From Prosthecodimorpha staleyi (GTDB taxonomy: Bacteria > Pseudomonadota > Alphaproteobacteria > Rhizobiales > Ancalomicrobiaceae): a stretch of DNA of 64,000 nucleotides. The notes under the pieces were generated by a model. That model saw only the letters and a program-made list of their open reading frames with translations, had not been told where the DNA came from and ran no database searches. The position numbers and the translations under genes are program-made. Position 1 is the first letter of the stretch; each line of letters begins with the position of its first letter. The stretch lies in assembly GCF_018729455.1 (NCBI RefSeq), contig NZ_JAHHZF010000002.1:391492-455491 (forward strand), written 5' to 3'. Positions 44,613 through 55,149 of this stretch are shown in pieces.

Positions 44613-45682
44613 TCATAGGTCCTTCGGATCGAAAGTGGCCTCGATGTCGGACCAGGTCTGGAATTTCTCGGCAGGCAGCCGATAGGGGCCGCACTGCAGG
44701 ATCGCACGCTCGGCGCTGCGGCCGAGGCCGGGGCCGAGCGGATGGGCCGGGCCGCTGACCACCGAGGGCCGTCCGTTAACCGAGCCATCCTGATTGAGCG
44801 AGAAGCGCATGACCACCCGAATATTGGCTTCGGCAGAGCCGATCGGCGGATTCCAGCACTTCTTGATCTGCCCGATCAAGGCGTCGACCTCGGTCTGGGT
44901 CATCTTGATGGCGCTATTCTGACCGGTCACGCTGCCGAGCGAGGCGGTGCGCGGCGCCGTCGAAGCCGCGGTTCCCGTCGGGGTGCGGCTCAGAATCTGA
45001 GAGATGTCGCGGGCATTGAACGAGGACTTGGAGTCCGAGGCGGTCGTCGGAGTGGCGACGCTGGCCGTGCGGGTCGGCTCGGGCTTGGCCGTCGGCTTGG
45101 CGGCGGGTTTCGGCTCGGGTTTCGGCTCCGGCTTCTTCTCGGCCTTCTCCAGGATCTTGTCGAGCGCCTTCTGGTCCTTCGGCGGCTCCTTGACCTCGGG
45201 CGGCTTGCCCTCGCCGTTGTCGCGCGCCTTCTCGGCCTCGCGCGGCTTGTCCGGCTTCGGCTCGTCGGGCTTGGGCTCAGGCTTGGCGACGGGCTTCGGC
45301 TCGGGCTTGGGTTCCGGTTTGGGCGGCTCCGGCTTGTGCTCGGGCGGACGCGGCGGGGTCGGCTTCTGGTCGTCCTTGGTGACCGCGGCGACCTGCTTCT
45401 TCTCCGGCGGTGGCGGGGGCGGCAGTTCCTCGGCCTTGCTGGTGCCGGCGCGCTCGCCGGTCGTGTCCTTGAGCGCCTTGACGGTTTCCTTCGGGACGAT
45501 CTCCTGGGCCGGCTTGGCCGTCTTCTGGCCGAGCCGCAGCTGCGTCGCCTCGGCAATCGGCACGAACTCGACAGGAAGCGCATCGACCACCGTGACGGAA
45601 TCGGTCTTCGTGCCGGGAAGCGACAGGATCGCCCAGGCCAGAAGCGCCGAATGCAGCGCGATCGATGCCGGCAGCCCGAGCT

Positions 45683-45686
<4 letters not shown>
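44613..45686 (-). CDS. tolA: Tol-Pal energy-transducing protein TolA
   Basis: A 357-residue inner-membrane protein. One N-terminal helix ([19 protein letters not shown]) carries the SALLAWA-type face that meets TolQR. A long stalk is rich in Pro-Glu-Lys repeats ([12 protein letters not shown]; about 85-215), where gammaproteobacteria would have a helical stalk. The C-terminal domain ([38 protein letters not shown]...) has the usual TolA/TonB fold with Cys in KKCW. It spans the periplasm to reach TolB and Pal. It overlaps tolR by four bases. Confidence 0.96.
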
Positions 45687-46138
<452 letters not shown>

Positions 46139-46150
46139 GTCGGATCCCCC

Positions 46151-46873
<723 letters not shown>

Positions 46874-47238
46874 CTCGTTCCGTCTCCTCTGCCGCCGCCG
46901 CAGCGGGCTGTCGCCCCGCCTCGGTCTGTGCGCCACCATCCCCGGGTCCGCCCGAAGGGCAACCCGGTGGTCAGCGATCCCGGCGCGAATGGTCGGGAGG
47001 CGTTCGAGTGCGGGAGATTCGGACCATGCCCGCCCCTGGGCAATGCGATCCTGATCTGTCCGCCTTCCTGCCTGCCGAATATGGCCAAACGACGACCCGG
47101 CCAGTTTCGTGGATCCCAGCAAGACCTTGTCAAGGTTAAAGAACCATTACGTTTCCGCAATGCAACAAGGCGTGGCGGCCATGCGGCCGACGAACAGCCG
47201 GCGATCGGATCGGCGTGACGGCCCGGACGGCGCGGCGT
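46874..47238 (-). promoter_or_regulatory. 365-bp gap between ybgC and tolQ with a near-CtrA box
   Basis: No gene is seen. A TTAA-N7-TTAC match lies at 47136-47150, one base from the CtrA consensus. Around it the base composition is less GC-rich (GTCAAGGTTAAAGAACCATTACG), as in a promoter. In many bacteria ybgC and tolQ are joined closely, so this gap is long. The tolQRAB promoter is the likely content. Confidence 0.35.
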
Positions 47239-47703
47239 TCAGTCCGCCGCGGCGGTGGCCCCGCCGCCGAGTGCCGCACGGATCGGCATCGGAATGCGCC
47301 GAGGCCGGCCTTCCAGCGAAATCGCCGCAACCGTCACCCGCGCGGCCACCAGCGTTTCGCCGCCGCGGAGGACCGCCTGACGCATGACGAGCCGGGCGCC
47401 GGCGATCTCTTCGACCGCGGTCGTCACCTGCAGGAGGTCGTCGAGCCGGGCGGGCTTCCGGAAATCGAGGTCCATGTGCCGGACGGCGAACAGGATGCCG
47501 TCCGGGCCGGCAGCGAGTTCCGACTGGCGGATGCCGGCCAGGCGCAGGAAATCGGTCCGGCCGCGTTCCATGAAGCGGACATAGCCGGCGTGATAGACGA
47601 TGCCGCCAGCGTCGGTATCCTCCCAGTAGATGCGCAGGTCGAGCCGATGGATGCCCTGGTCGATGCGCCCGGCAAGGGCGCGGTCGGAATGTCCGGCGGT
47701 CAT
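47239..47703 (-). CDS. ybgC: Acyl-CoA thioesterase YbgC (hot-dog fold)
   Basis: A 154-residue hot-dog enzyme starting [20 protein letters not shown]. The active-site run [27 protein letters not shown] contains the catalytic Asp and the YHAxYxxFxERxRT signature of the YbgC/4HBT type. YbgC cleaves short acyl-CoA or acyl-ACP and is tied to the Tol-Pal cluster. Its ATG overlaps the ruvB stop as ATGA, so both are translated from one message. Confidence 0.95.
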   Translation of the reverse strand: MTAGHSDRALAGRIDQGIHRLDLRIYWEDTDAGGIVYHAGYVRFMERGRTDFLRLAGIRQSELAAGPDGILFAVRHMDLDFRKPARLDDLLQVTTAVEEIAGARLVMRQAVLRGGETLVAARVTVAAISLEGRPRRIPMPIRAALGGGATAAAD

Positions 47704-48743
47704 TCGTCGTCGCCCTGGGTGAAGAGCGGCATCTGGTCCGGGCGGCTCGCCGGCACCGGCAGCCCCATATGGCGGAAGGCGGCCGCGGTCAGCACGCGGC
47801 CGCGCGGCGTGCGCATGACGAAACCCTGCTGGATCAGATAGGGCTCGACGATCTCCTCGATCGCGTCGCGCGGCTCCGACAAGGCAGCCGCGATGGTCTC
47901 GATGCCGACCGGCCCGCCCGAGAAGGAGACCGCGATCACGGTCAGATAGCGCCGGTCGAGCTGGTCGAGCCCGGCCTCGTCGACCTCCAGACGGCGCAGC
48001 GCGCTGTCGGCCGACTGCCGGTCGATGCGGTCCTTGCCGCCGACGACGGTGAAGTCGCGCACCCGGCGCAGGAGCCGGCCGGCGATGCGCGGCGTGCCAC
48101 GCGAACGCCGGGCGACCTCGTTGGCGCCTTCGGGGGTGATGCCGATGCCCATCAGCCGCGCGCCGCGGGTGACGATCAGTTCCAACTCGTCGACGGTATA
48201 GAAATTGAGTCGTATCGGGATGCCGAAGCGGTCGCGCAGCGGCGTCGTCAGGAGGCCGAGCCGGGTCGTCGCACCGACCAGCGTGAAGCGGGCGAGGTCG
48301 ATCCGGACGGAACGCGCCGCCGGGCCCTCCCCGATGATCAGGTCGAGCTGGTAGTCCTCCATCGCCGGATAGAGGATCTCCTCCACCGCCGGGTTGAGCC
48401 GGTGGATCTCGTCGATGAACAGCACGTCGCGCTCTTCGAGATTGGTCAGGAGCGCGGCCAGATCGCCGGCCTTGGCGATCACCGGCCCGGATGTCGCGCG
48501 AAAATTGACACCGAGTTCGCGCGACACGATCTGCGCCAGGGTGGTCTTGCCGAGGCCGGGCGGGCCGACGAAGAGGACATGGTCGAGCGCCTCGCGCCGC
48601 GCCTTGGCGGCCTCGATGAACACCTTCATGTTCTCGCGCGCCTGCGCCTGGCCGACGAAATCGCCGAGCGTCTGCGGGCGCAGCGAGGCATCGACATCCT
48701 CTTCGCGCTTCTCCCCGGAGACGAGGCGTTTGGGCGTGGTCAT
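47700..48743 (-). CDS. ruvB: Holliday junction branch-migration ATPase RuvB
   Basis: A 347-residue AAA+ motor. Walker A is [12 protein letters not shown], Walker B is [10 protein letters not shown], sensor 1 is LVGATTR, and the arginine finger is in PLRDRFGI. The C-terminal winged helix ([20 protein letters not shown]) contacts DNA. RuvB hexamers pull DNA arms through a junction held by RuvA. The start at 48743 ([23 protein letters not shown]) is standard. ruvA and ruvC are 1.9 kb away with three genes in between, so the normal ruvCAB operon is split. Confidence 0.98.
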   Translation of the reverse strand: MTTPKRLVSGEKREEDVDASLRPQTLGDFVGQAQARENMKVFIEAAKARREALDHVLFVGPPGLGKTTLAQIVSRELGVNFRATSGPVIAKAGDLAALLTNLEERDVLFIDEIHRLNPAVEEILYPAMEDYQLDLIIGEGPAARSVRIDLARFTLVGATTRLGLLTTPLRDRFGIPIRLNFYTVDELELIVTRGARLMGIGITPEGANEVARRSRGTPRIAGRLLRRVRDFTVVGGKDRIDRQSADSALRRLEVDEAGLDQLDRRYLTVIAVSFSGGPVGIETIAAALSEPRDAIEEIVEPYLIQQGFVMRTPRGRVLTAAAFRHMGLPVPASRPDQMPLFTQGDDE

Positions 48744-48888
48744 CGGATCGGGCGTCCTGGCGGGTTCCGGGCATCGGCTGCGCGGGGCTCGCGCGGCGGA
48801 ACGAATCGTGTCTGGCGCCACTCTACCGATTGGCCGTCGCCATTCCATCGCGTATCATCGCGTGCAGTCCCGAACCGGAGCCTGGGCG

Positions 48889-49470
48889 ATGGCGAGCGCG
48901 ATCCCCAAATTCGAAACCATGAGCTTCGACGACTTCGAGGAGCTGCTGCTCGACAAGCCGGACAACGAGCGCTGGGAACTGATCGGCGGCCGGGTCATCC
49001 GCGGCATGGTCGGCGCGCGCTGGGAGCATCACATCATCGCGCAGAACCTGATGGTCGCCCTGCGCAGCCACATCAAGGCGACCGGGCGTCCCTGCCGGGT
49101 GTTCCAGGAAACTTTCTTCCTGAAGCGGCGCGAGTTGGATCTCGCCGTGCTGCCGGACGTGATGGTCCGCTGCGGTCCGATGGAGCCGGCATCGGCCTCC
49201 GTTCCCGACCCGATGGTCGTCATCGAGGTCCTCTCCCCCGGGACCGAACCGCGCGACCGTTACGACAAGTGGGACGGCTACCGCCAGATCCCGAGCCTGC
49301 AGCATTACGTGCTGGTTCATCGCGACCGCATCCTGGTCGAGATCAAGACGCGCCAGGGCCCGGAGTGGACCACCACGGTCGTCGACGATCCTGCGGCCAC
49401 GTTCGCGCTCGCCGCGCTCGACTTCCGCATGCCGCTGGCCGCGGTCTACGAGGACGTGCTGCCGGGCTGA
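48889..49470 (+). CDS. Uma2-family putative nuclease (DUF820, PD-(D/E)xK)
   Basis: A 193-residue protein of the Uma2 (DUF820) family. The motif runs MSFDDFEELLLDKPDNERWELIGGRVI, then the PD-(D/E)xK core RRELDLAVLPDVMVRC ... PDPMVVIEVLSPGTEPRDRYDKWDGYRQI, with the second Asp, the catalytic Glu in VIEVLSP, and Lys in YDKW. The family is abundant in cyanobacteria and scattered elsewhere, and its role is unknown; some are in mobile elements. It is on the opposite strand between ruvB and ruvA, and its 3' end overlaps the convergent membrane-protein gene by 25 bases. Confidence 0.88.
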   Translation: MASAIPKFETMSFDDFEELLLDKPDNERWELIGGRVIRGMVGARWEHHIIAQNLMVALRSHIKATGRPCRVFQETFFLKRRELDLAVLPDVMVRCGPMEPASASVPDPMVVIEVLSPGTEPRDRYDKWDGYRQIPSLQHYVLVHRDRILVEIKTRQGPEWTTTVVDDPAATFALAALDFRMPLAAVYEDVLPG

Positions 49471-50054
49471 GACAGGGCGAGACCCGCGGCGGCGCGGCGG
49501 ATCAGGTCGTTGCGCGTCGCCCCGTGACCCGCCTCCCGGATGGCGGCATCGACGGCCGCCTCGATCGTCGAGCGGTCGTGGTCGAGATAGCGCAGCGCCT
49601 CGATGACGGCGGCGCGGTCGGCGGCAACCGCCTCGCCTTCGGTGAGCGCGCGCGGCGCCACGATCCGCCCGGCGAGCCATCCGGCCACGCCGCCGCCGAG
49701 CGCGAACGGCACCGCGAGGATCGGCTGGCCGATGCCGAACAGTGCCAGCGACGTCCCGGCCCCGATCACCGCACCGAGCCCGCCCGCCGCGATCCGCACC
49801 GGGCGACGCCCCGCCCCGGCCGCCCGGGCGATGCCGACGATCAGTCCCGTCGCCATGGCCGGGACCAGCCAGATCCGATAGGCGGTCATCACGACCACGA
49901 CCGGCGTGGCGGCGACCGCTTCGAGGTCGGCGACCGGTGCTCCGTGAGCGAGCCAGAGCACGAGCACGGTCGCCAGGGCCAGGACCGCGCCGATCCCCGG
50001 CCCGGCCAGCGCGAAGAGGACGGTGACGCCGAGAATTTCGGACAGTTTGCGCAT
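49446..50054 (-). CDS. Hypothetical multi-pass membrane protein
   Basis: A 202-residue protein, MRKLSEILGVTVLFALAGPGIGAVLALATVLVLWLAHGAP..., with about four to five hydrophobic segments in the first two-thirds (to about residue 130) and a soluble C-terminal tail containing EALRYLDHDRSTIEAAVDAAIREAGH. It is translated from the start at 50054. No family is recognised. It pairs with the next upstream gene (20 bases apart), also a membrane protein, as a probable two-gene unit between ruvA and ruvB. Confidence 0.7.
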   Translation of the reverse strand: MRKLSEILGVTVLFALAGPGIGAVLALATVLVLWLAHGAPVADLEAVAATPVVVVMTAYRIWLVPAMATGLIVGIARAAGAGRRPVRIAAGGLGAVIGAGTSLALFGIGQPILAVPFALGGGVAGWLAGRIVAPRALTEGEAVAADRAAVIEALRYLDHDRSTIEAAVDAAIREAGHGATRNDLIRRAAAGLALSQPGSTSS

Positions 50055-50074
50055 GCAGGCCCCGCCCCGCTCCT

Positions 50075-50572
50075 TCAGGTGCCGGTGCCGCCGCCCGCGA
50101 CCGGGACCGCCGCGCGGCTGGCCGCCCACCGGCGCAGGATCGCCGCGGTGACGACGGCCGAGACCGCGCCGCAGGAGCCGACCATCAGGAAGACCGAGAT
50201 CGCCGAGGGGCTGGTGGTCACGCCGAGCAGGGTGCCGAGCCCGAACAGACCGAGCAAGCCGGCCCAGAGCATGGACGAGACGGCGCCGATCCAGAGGCAT
50301 TCCAGAAAGCCCGGCTCCCGGGTCGGCCGCCAAAGCAGGGCGCCGGCCGCGAAGGCCGGGGCCGCGCCGTAGAGATAGCTCGCCACAAGCATCAGGGCCG
50401 CGATCTCTCCGCTGAAGGACGTCGTGACCATCCGACCGATCGTCGGGTCGAACAGCATGGCGAGCGCCAGGAACCAACAGGCGCCGACCAGGGGGCCGAC
50501 AGCCATGTAGACGAGGCCGGTCCTCAGCCGAGCGAAACGGCTGCGCGCATCCCTGTTCGGTTCGTCCATCAT
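50075..50572 (-). CDS. Hypothetical four-helix membrane protein
   Basis: A 165-residue protein beginning MMDEPNRDARSRFARLRTGL. Four helices are visible: VYMAVGPLVGACWFLALAML, ISALMLVASYLYGAAPAFAAGALL-like, LWIGAVSSMLWAGLLGLFGLGTLLG and AISVFLMVGSCGAVSAVVTAAIL. The double ATG at 50569/50572 leaves the start ambiguous by one codon. No family is recognised. It neighbours another membrane protein of similar size. The two could be partners in one complex, but this rests on position alone. Confidence 0.68.
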   Translation of the reverse strand: MMDEPNRDARSRFARLRTGLVYMAVGPLVGACWFLALAMLFDPTIGRMVTTSFSGEIAALMLVASYLYGAAPAFAAGALLWRPTREPGFLECLWIGAVSSMLWAGLLGLFGLGTLLGVTTSPSAISVFLMVGSCGAVSAVVTAAILRRWAASRAAVPVAGGGTGT

Positions 50573-50659
50573 GCCCCTGTCGGGTTGTCCCGCGCGCCCT
50601 TGAACCATCAGCCGACGAAAAGGCGGCCGGATCGTGACGGCACCCGTGCCGGCGCGCCG

Positions 50660-51280
50660 CTACTTCGCCAGTTCGCGCAGGCCGACGCGGATCAGTTGCT
50701 CGGTCGTCGCCGCCTCGCCGAGATTGCGCGAAGCGGCCGCCACCGCGGCGGTCGCCTGCAGGCTCGGATAGCCGAGATTGACCAGCGCCGAGACCGCATC
50801 GGCCATCGGCTTCGGCGCCGTCCGGGTGGAAGCCTCCGCGCCGGGGAGATGCGACCCGCCGGGATCGGTCGCCCCGAAGGCCGGCGCCTTGTCCTTCAGC
50901 TCCTGGCAGATGCGCTCGGCCAGCTTCTTGCCGACGCCGTTGGCCCGGGCGAGCCCGGCGGCATCCTTGAGCGCGATGGCGGTCGCCAGTTCGACCGGCT
51001 TCAAGACCGACAGGATGGCGAGGGCGACCTTGACGCCGACCCCCTGCACCGTGCCGAGCAGGCGGAACCAGTCGCGCTCCTCCTCGGAGACGAAGCCGAA
51101 CAGGCGGATCATGTCCTCGCGGACATAGGTCTCGATGGTCAGCACCGCGGCCTCGCCGACCGGCGGCAGGGTCTGCAGCGTGCGCGCGGAACAATGGCAG
51201 ACATAGCCGACGCCATGCACGTCGAGGATCACGGTGTCCTCGCCAAAGCTGTCGACGACACCCTTGAGACGGCCGATCAT
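50660..51280 (-). CDS. ruvA: Holliday junction DNA-binding protein RuvA
   Basis: A 206-residue protein. An N-terminal OB fold ([29 protein letters not shown]...) is followed by two helix-hairpin-helix motifs that hold the four-way junction ([17 protein letters not shown] and [21 protein letters not shown]), a flexible linker, and domain III ([23 protein letters not shown]) that meets RuvB. The ATG overlaps the ruvC stop as ATGA, so translation is coupled. Confidence 0.97.
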   Translation of the reverse strand: MIGRLKGVVDSFGEDTVILDVHGVGYVCHCSARTLQTLPPVGEAAVLTIETYVREDMIRLFGFVSEEERDWFRLLGTVQGVGVKVALAILSVLKPVELATAIALKDAAGLARANGVGKKLAERICQELKDKAPAFGATDPGGSHLPGAEASTRTAPKPMADAVSALVNLGYPSLQATAAVAAASRNLGEAATTEQLIRVGLRELAK

Positions 51281-51801
51281 GGCGCCCTCCCGGCAAGACG
51301 CAGGGCCGTCTGCAGCGACGGCCGGTGGTGGGCATGGCAGATGGCGATGGCCAGCGCATCGGCCGGATCGTCGCCCTCGAAGACCGCCTTGGGCAGCAGG
51401 ATGCGGACCATGTGGTGGATCTGCCGCTTCTCGGCATGGCCGGCACCGACGATCGCCTTCTTGATCGCGTTCGGCGCATATTCGGCGACGCGCAGGCCGG
51501 CCTTGGCGGGCACCAGCATGGCGATGCCGCGCGCCTGGCCGAGCTTCAGCGTCGAGGTCGGATTGACGTTGACGAAGGTCTGCTCGACCGCCGCCTCGTC
51601 CGGCGTATGGCTGCCGATCACCGCGACCAGGCCGTCGTGCAGTTCGACCAGACGATCGGCGAGGCCCTCGTCGGCGCTCGACCGGATCACGCCGGCGGCG
51701 ACGAAGGACAGCCGGTTGCCGGCCATGTCGATGATGCCCCAGCCGGTGCGCTGCAAGCCCGGGTCGATGCCGATGATTCGGATGATCTCTGCCATGGCCA
51801 C
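51277..51801 (-). CDS. ruvC: Holliday junction resolvase RuvC
   Basis: A 174-residue RNase H-fold endonuclease that cuts junctions symmetrically. The first catalytic Asp is in [14 protein letters not shown]. The Glu lies in [23 protein letters not shown], and the last acids lie in [14 protein letters not shown]. The start is ATG 51801 or the ATG two codons later (51795). First in the ruvC-ruvA pair. Confidence 0.97.
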   Translation of the reverse strand: MAMAEIIRIIGIDPGLQRTGWGIIDMAGNRLSFVAAGVIRSSADEGLADRLVELHDGLVAVIGSHTPDEAAVEQTFVNVNPTSTLKLGQARGIAMLVPAKAGLRVAEYAPNAIKKAIVGAGHAEKRQIHHMVRILLPKAVFEGDDPADALAIAICHAHHRPSLQTALRLAGRAP

Positions 51802-51979
51802 GAGTGGTAGCCGGGCCGCCGACCCGCCGCCAGAGGCTGGCGCGCGTGACCGGGTGACGCCGGCCTTCGCCGTGCGCCATCCGGCCGGCCCTCATGCAGG
51901 CAAGGCGGTGGCGCGCCCTCGGGCGACCGGCTAGTTTCCGTCGCCGGCCTGCTTCGGGCCGGACCAAGCCGATCGCTTC

Positions 51980-52753
51980 ATGTCCGACTTTCTCATCTCC
52001 TGGCTGCGCGTCGCCGACGGCCACGACGCCGCGATTCTTCTCGGCATCGCGGTTCTGGCCGGGCTGGTCCGCGGCTTCGCCGGCTTCGGCGCCGGCATGG
52101 TGTTCGTGCCGGTGGCAGCGACCGTGGTCGGCCCGGCGGCGGCGGTCGGGCTGATCTGGACCATCGACGTGCCGATCACGCTCCACTATGCGGTCGGCTC
52201 GACGCGCGGCTGCAACTGGCGCGATATCGGCCCGCTGCTGCTTGGCTGCCTGCTTGGCCTGCCGGTCGGCATGATGCTGCTAACCGGGCTCGACCCGACC
52301 GCCCTGCGCTGGGCGACCTCGGTCTTCATCCTGGTCTCGGTCGCCGCGATGGCGTCGGGCTGGCGCTATCGCGGCCGGCCCGGCATGGGGGCGACCGGAT
52401 CCGTCGGCCTGCTTTCGGGGGTGACCACCGGCCTGATCGGCATCGGCGGCCCGTTCATCGCCATGTTCTGGCTCGGCGGGCCGGACGATGCCGGCACGGT
52501 CAAGCGCAACCTGAACGCCTATTTCGGCCTGACCACCGTCACCATCGGCCCGGCCTTCTTCGTCAAGGGCATCATCACCGGGGGCCTGATCCTGAGTGCG
52601 CTGCCGCTGATCGTCGCCTATACGGCCGGCGTTCTCGCCGGAACCTCCGGTTTCCAGCGCGGCGGCAAGGGCATCTATCGGCCGATCGCACTGTTGGTTG
52701 CGGCGGCGGCGGCGATCAGCAGCCTGCCGGCACTCGATCCGTGGCTGCGCTGA
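51980..52753 (+). CDS. TauE/SafE-family sulfite/anion exporter
   Basis: A 257-residue membrane protein of about eight helices. The first repeat begins [35 protein letters not shown], the family's signature. The second begins [28 protein letters not shown]. Members export sulfoacetate, sulfite or other small anions. No neighbour points to a substrate. The start follows ruvC divergently by about 180 bases. Confidence 0.9.
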   Translation: MSDFLISWLRVADGHDAAILLGIAVLAGLVRGFAGFGAGMVFVPVAATVVGPAAAVGLIWTIDVPITLHYAVGSTRGCNWRDIGPLLLGCLLGLPVGMMLLTGLDPTALRWATSVFILVSVAAMASGWRYRGRPGMGATGSVGLLSGVTTGLIGIGGPFIAMFWLGGPDDAGTVKRNLNAYFGLTTVTIGPAFFVKGIITGGLILSALPLIVAYTAGVLAGTSGFQRGGKGIYRPIALLVAAAAAISSLPALDPWLR

Positions 52754-52835
52754 AGACTTGAGCGCCAGCGCGATGGCAATCCCGCACCGGGGCTGCTACA
52801 GGCTGACGCATTCAGACATCGCATCCGGAGGCGGT

Positions 52836-53654
52836 ATGGGCTGGATCAGTCCGAACTTCATTACCATCCTGGTCGTGCTCGGTGTCTCGGCAACCGTCTG
52901 CTTCTTCGACCTGATCCAATCCGATCTCGCCGTCTTCACTTTCGTGCTGGCGGGCTGGGTGGCGAGCGTCTGTCTGCACGAATTCGGCCATGCGGTTGCA
53001 GCCTGGTACGGCGGCGACCGGTCGGTCGCCCACAAGGGTTATCTCAATCTCGATCCGGTCCAGTATGTCGATCCGGTCAACAGCATCCTGCTGCCGGTCG
53101 TCGTGCTCGCGCTCGGCGGCATCGGCCTGCCCGGCGCCGCGGTCTATATCGAGACCCGCTTCATCCGTTCGGCACGCTGGCTCTCCTTCACGGCCGCGGC
53201 CGGGCCGCTGATGAATTTGGCGCTGCTGGTCGTCCTCGCCCTGCCCTTCATGCTCGGGCTGGATCTCTGGGGCGGCGGCACGCGCTTCTGGGCGGCGCTG
53301 GCCATGCTGGCCTTCCTGCAGGCGACCTCGGTGATGTTCAATCTACTGCCGGTGCCGGGTTTCGACGGCTACGGCATCATCGAGCCGTTCCTGCCCTATT
53401 CGATCGTCCAGCGCATACATCCCTGGCGCTTCGTCGCGCCGGCCATCGTCCTGGTCGCGCTGCTCGCAATTCCGGATTTCGGGCGCGCGATCATCGACAA
53501 GGCCGGCGCCATGACCATGACGGCCGGCGTGCCGCCGTTCCGGATCTATGAAGGTTTCGGCCGCTTCCGCTTCTGGAAGCGGATGGGCGCCGTCGACGGC
53601 ACCGCGCACTTCGCCCTGGACCGGTCCGCCCCTGGCCGCGCCGCGTCGGTCTGA
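52836..53654 (+). CDS. Site-2 protease-family membrane metalloprotease (M50)
   Basis: A 272-residue integral membrane protein. The zinc motif is HEFGHA in SVCLHEFGHAVAAWYGGD. The second metal motif is NLLPVPGFDGYG near residue 170-180, the NxxPxPxxDG type of M50B proteins. About six helices are seen. Family members cut membrane-bound regulators within the bilayer. There is no PDZ domain, so this is the compact form. The ATG at 52836 follows CCGGAGG. It is 80 bases after the TauE-like gene. Confidence 0.9.
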   Translation: MGWISPNFITILVVLGVSATVCFFDLIQSDLAVFTFVLAGWVASVCLHEFGHAVAAWYGGDRSVAHKGYLNLDPVQYVDPVNSILLPVVVLALGGIGLPGAAVYIETRFIRSARWLSFTAAAGPLMNLALLVVLALPFMLGLDLWGGGTRFWAALAMLAFLQATSVMFNLLPVPGFDGYGIIEPFLPYSIVQRIHPWRFVAPAIVLVALLAIPDFGRAIIDKAGAMTMTAGVPPFRIYEGFGRFRFWKRMGAVDGTAHFALDRSAPGRAASV

Positions 53655-53749
53655 ACCGGAGATCGCCGCGAGCCCGTGAGCGACCCGTCGGCGGAAAGCC
53701 GTCGGGCGAGCCGGATCGCAAGACAAGCCTGGCCGCCGGGCGCTTTCGT

Positions 53750-53778
53750 CGATCCGGCCGGGACTCCCGGCCGGATCG
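53750..53778. terminator. Perfect hairpin between convergent genes
   Basis: CGATCCGGCCGGG-ACT-CCCGGCCGGATCG is a perfect 13-bp stem in the 133-base gap between the site-2 protease gene and the convergent yebC gene. It has no T-tract on either side, so it would be an mRNA-end or rho-coupled structure. Confidence 0.5.
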
Positions 53779-53787
53779 GAGCATCGA

Positions 53788-54537
53788 TCAGGCCGCGGTC
53801 AGCTTGGCCATGATCTCGTCGGAGACTTCGAAATTGGTGTAGACATTCTGCACGTCGTCATCGTCCTCGAGCTGGTCGACGAGCTTCATCAGGGTCTGCG
53901 CCTTTTCCTCGTCGACCGGCACCGTATTCTGCGGCTTCCAGATCGCCTTGATCGACTTGGCGGCGCCGAGCGTGGCCTCCAGCGTCTTGGAGACCTCGCC
54001 GATCGCCTCGAAGCCGCACAGGATGACGTGCGTCTCCTCATCCGAGACGACATCGTCGGCACCGGCCTCGATGGCGGCATCCAGGATGCCGTCGGCGGTA
54101 CCCGCCGAGGCCGGATAGACGATCTCGCCGACATGGTCGAAGGAGAAGGAGACCGAGCCGGTCTCGCCGAGCGCGCCGCCATGCTTGGTGAAGGCCGCGC
54201 GGACCGCCCCGCCGGTGCGGTTGCGGTTGTCGGTCAGCGTCTCGACGATCACGGCGACGCCGGCCGGGCCGTAGCCCTCGTAGCGCACCGTCTCGTAGTT
54301 GGCGCCGTCCGCCCCGGCCGCCTTCTTGATGGCGCGCTCGATATTGTCCTTCGGCATATTCTCCGCGCGCGCATTCAGGATGGCGAGGCGGAGCTTGGAA
54401 TTCATGGACGGGTCCGGCACGCCGTCCTTGGCCGCGACCGTGATCTCGCGCGCGAGCTTCGAGAAGAGCTTCGACCGGACGGCGTCCTGCTTGCCCTTCC
54501 GGTGCATGATGTTCTTGAACTGTGAATGTCCGGCCAT
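53788..54537 (-). CDS. YebC/PmpR (TACO1) family protein
   Basis: A 249-residue protein that begins [37 protein letters not shown] and contains [31 protein letters not shown], both family marks. The fold has three domains with an acidic face. Members act as DNA-binding regulators (PmpR) or help ribosomes pass proline-rich stretches. It lies near the ruvCAB genes, as yebC commonly does. The paralogue type cannot be told apart here. Confidence 0.95.
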   Translation of the reverse strand: MAGHSQFKNIMHRKGKQDAVRSKLFSKLAREITVAAKDGVPDPSMNSKLRLAILNARAENMPKDNIERAIKKAAGADGANYETVRYEGYGPAGVAVIVETLTDNRNRTGGAVRAAFTKHGGALGETGSVSFSFDHVGEIVYPASAGTADGILDAAIEAGADDVVSDEETHVILCGFEAIGEVSKTLEATLGAAKSIKAIWKPQNTVPVDEEKAQTLMKLVDQLEDDDDVQNVYTNFEVSDEIMAKLTAA

Positions 54538-54714
54538 GCGCGCCTCGCTGAGGTGTCTTCGGTAGTCGGGGGCGTTCCGCCCGGACCGGACGTCCGGGTC
54601 GCCGCCTCGCCGCGATCGATCGAAAGCGGTTGGGCTTATAGGCCGCGCCGCTACAAGAATCCAGCCGCGCCGCTATGCTGGTCTTCCCGCACCCGCGAAG
54701 GAGCCGGCCCAACC

Positions 54715-55131
54715 ATGCCGTTGCACCCCGTCCGCCCAGTCATCGGCCTGATGCTGGGCTGCCTCTTCGGCCCGTCGGCGATCTCGGCCGAAGAGGTCGC
54801 GTGGACCCGCTTCGTGCCCGACGCCTATGACGGCGAACTCTTCTCCGGCAGGAGCTTCGTTGCCGGCACGACCGAGTTCGCCGCCGGACCGAAGGGCCTG
54901 ACCGGCCTCTACCGTTTCCGCGACGGCGCCGAGACCATCGAGGGTCGCCTCGATACCTGCGGCACGCCGGCGCGCAATGTGCTGGTCTGCCGCTGGACCG
55001 ACCGCTTCGGCCAAGGCACGCTGGCCGTCACCTTCACCGAAGACCTGCAACGCTTCGAAGGCTTCTGGTGGACCGAGGGTGACGCCAAAGTCCGCGCGCC
55101 CTGGTGGGGCAAGCGGAAGGTCGGCGGGTGA
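54715..55131 (+). CDS. Hypothetical secreted protein
   Basis: A 138-residue protein, MPLHPVRPVIGLMLGCLFGPSAISA then a mature part. The mature region has an FRDGAETIEGRLDTCGTPARNVLVCRWTDRFGQGTLAVTF core with two Cys (about C82 and C91) that may form a disulfide, and ends ...EGFWWTEGDAKVRAPWWGKRK. No family is recognised, though the pattern of short beta strands and a WW-GKR ending recalls small periplasmic ligand-binding barrels. It is alone, and just downstream begins an 800-bp repeat block. Confidence 0.72.
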   Translation: MPLHPVRPVIGLMLGCLFGPSAISAEEVAWTRFVPDAYDGELFSGRSFVAGTTEFAAGPKGLTGLYRFRDGAETIEGRLDTCGTPARNVLVCRWTDRFGQGTLAVTFTEDLQRFEGFWWTEGDAKVRAPWWGKRKVGG

Positions 55132-55149
55132 AGGAGTAGGCAGCGGGCG

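Noticed and set aside
47769-50372. An 867-residue plus-strand open frame over ruvB and the membrane-protein genes
   Set aside because: It crosses three real genes in antisense or the wrong frame and has no domain.
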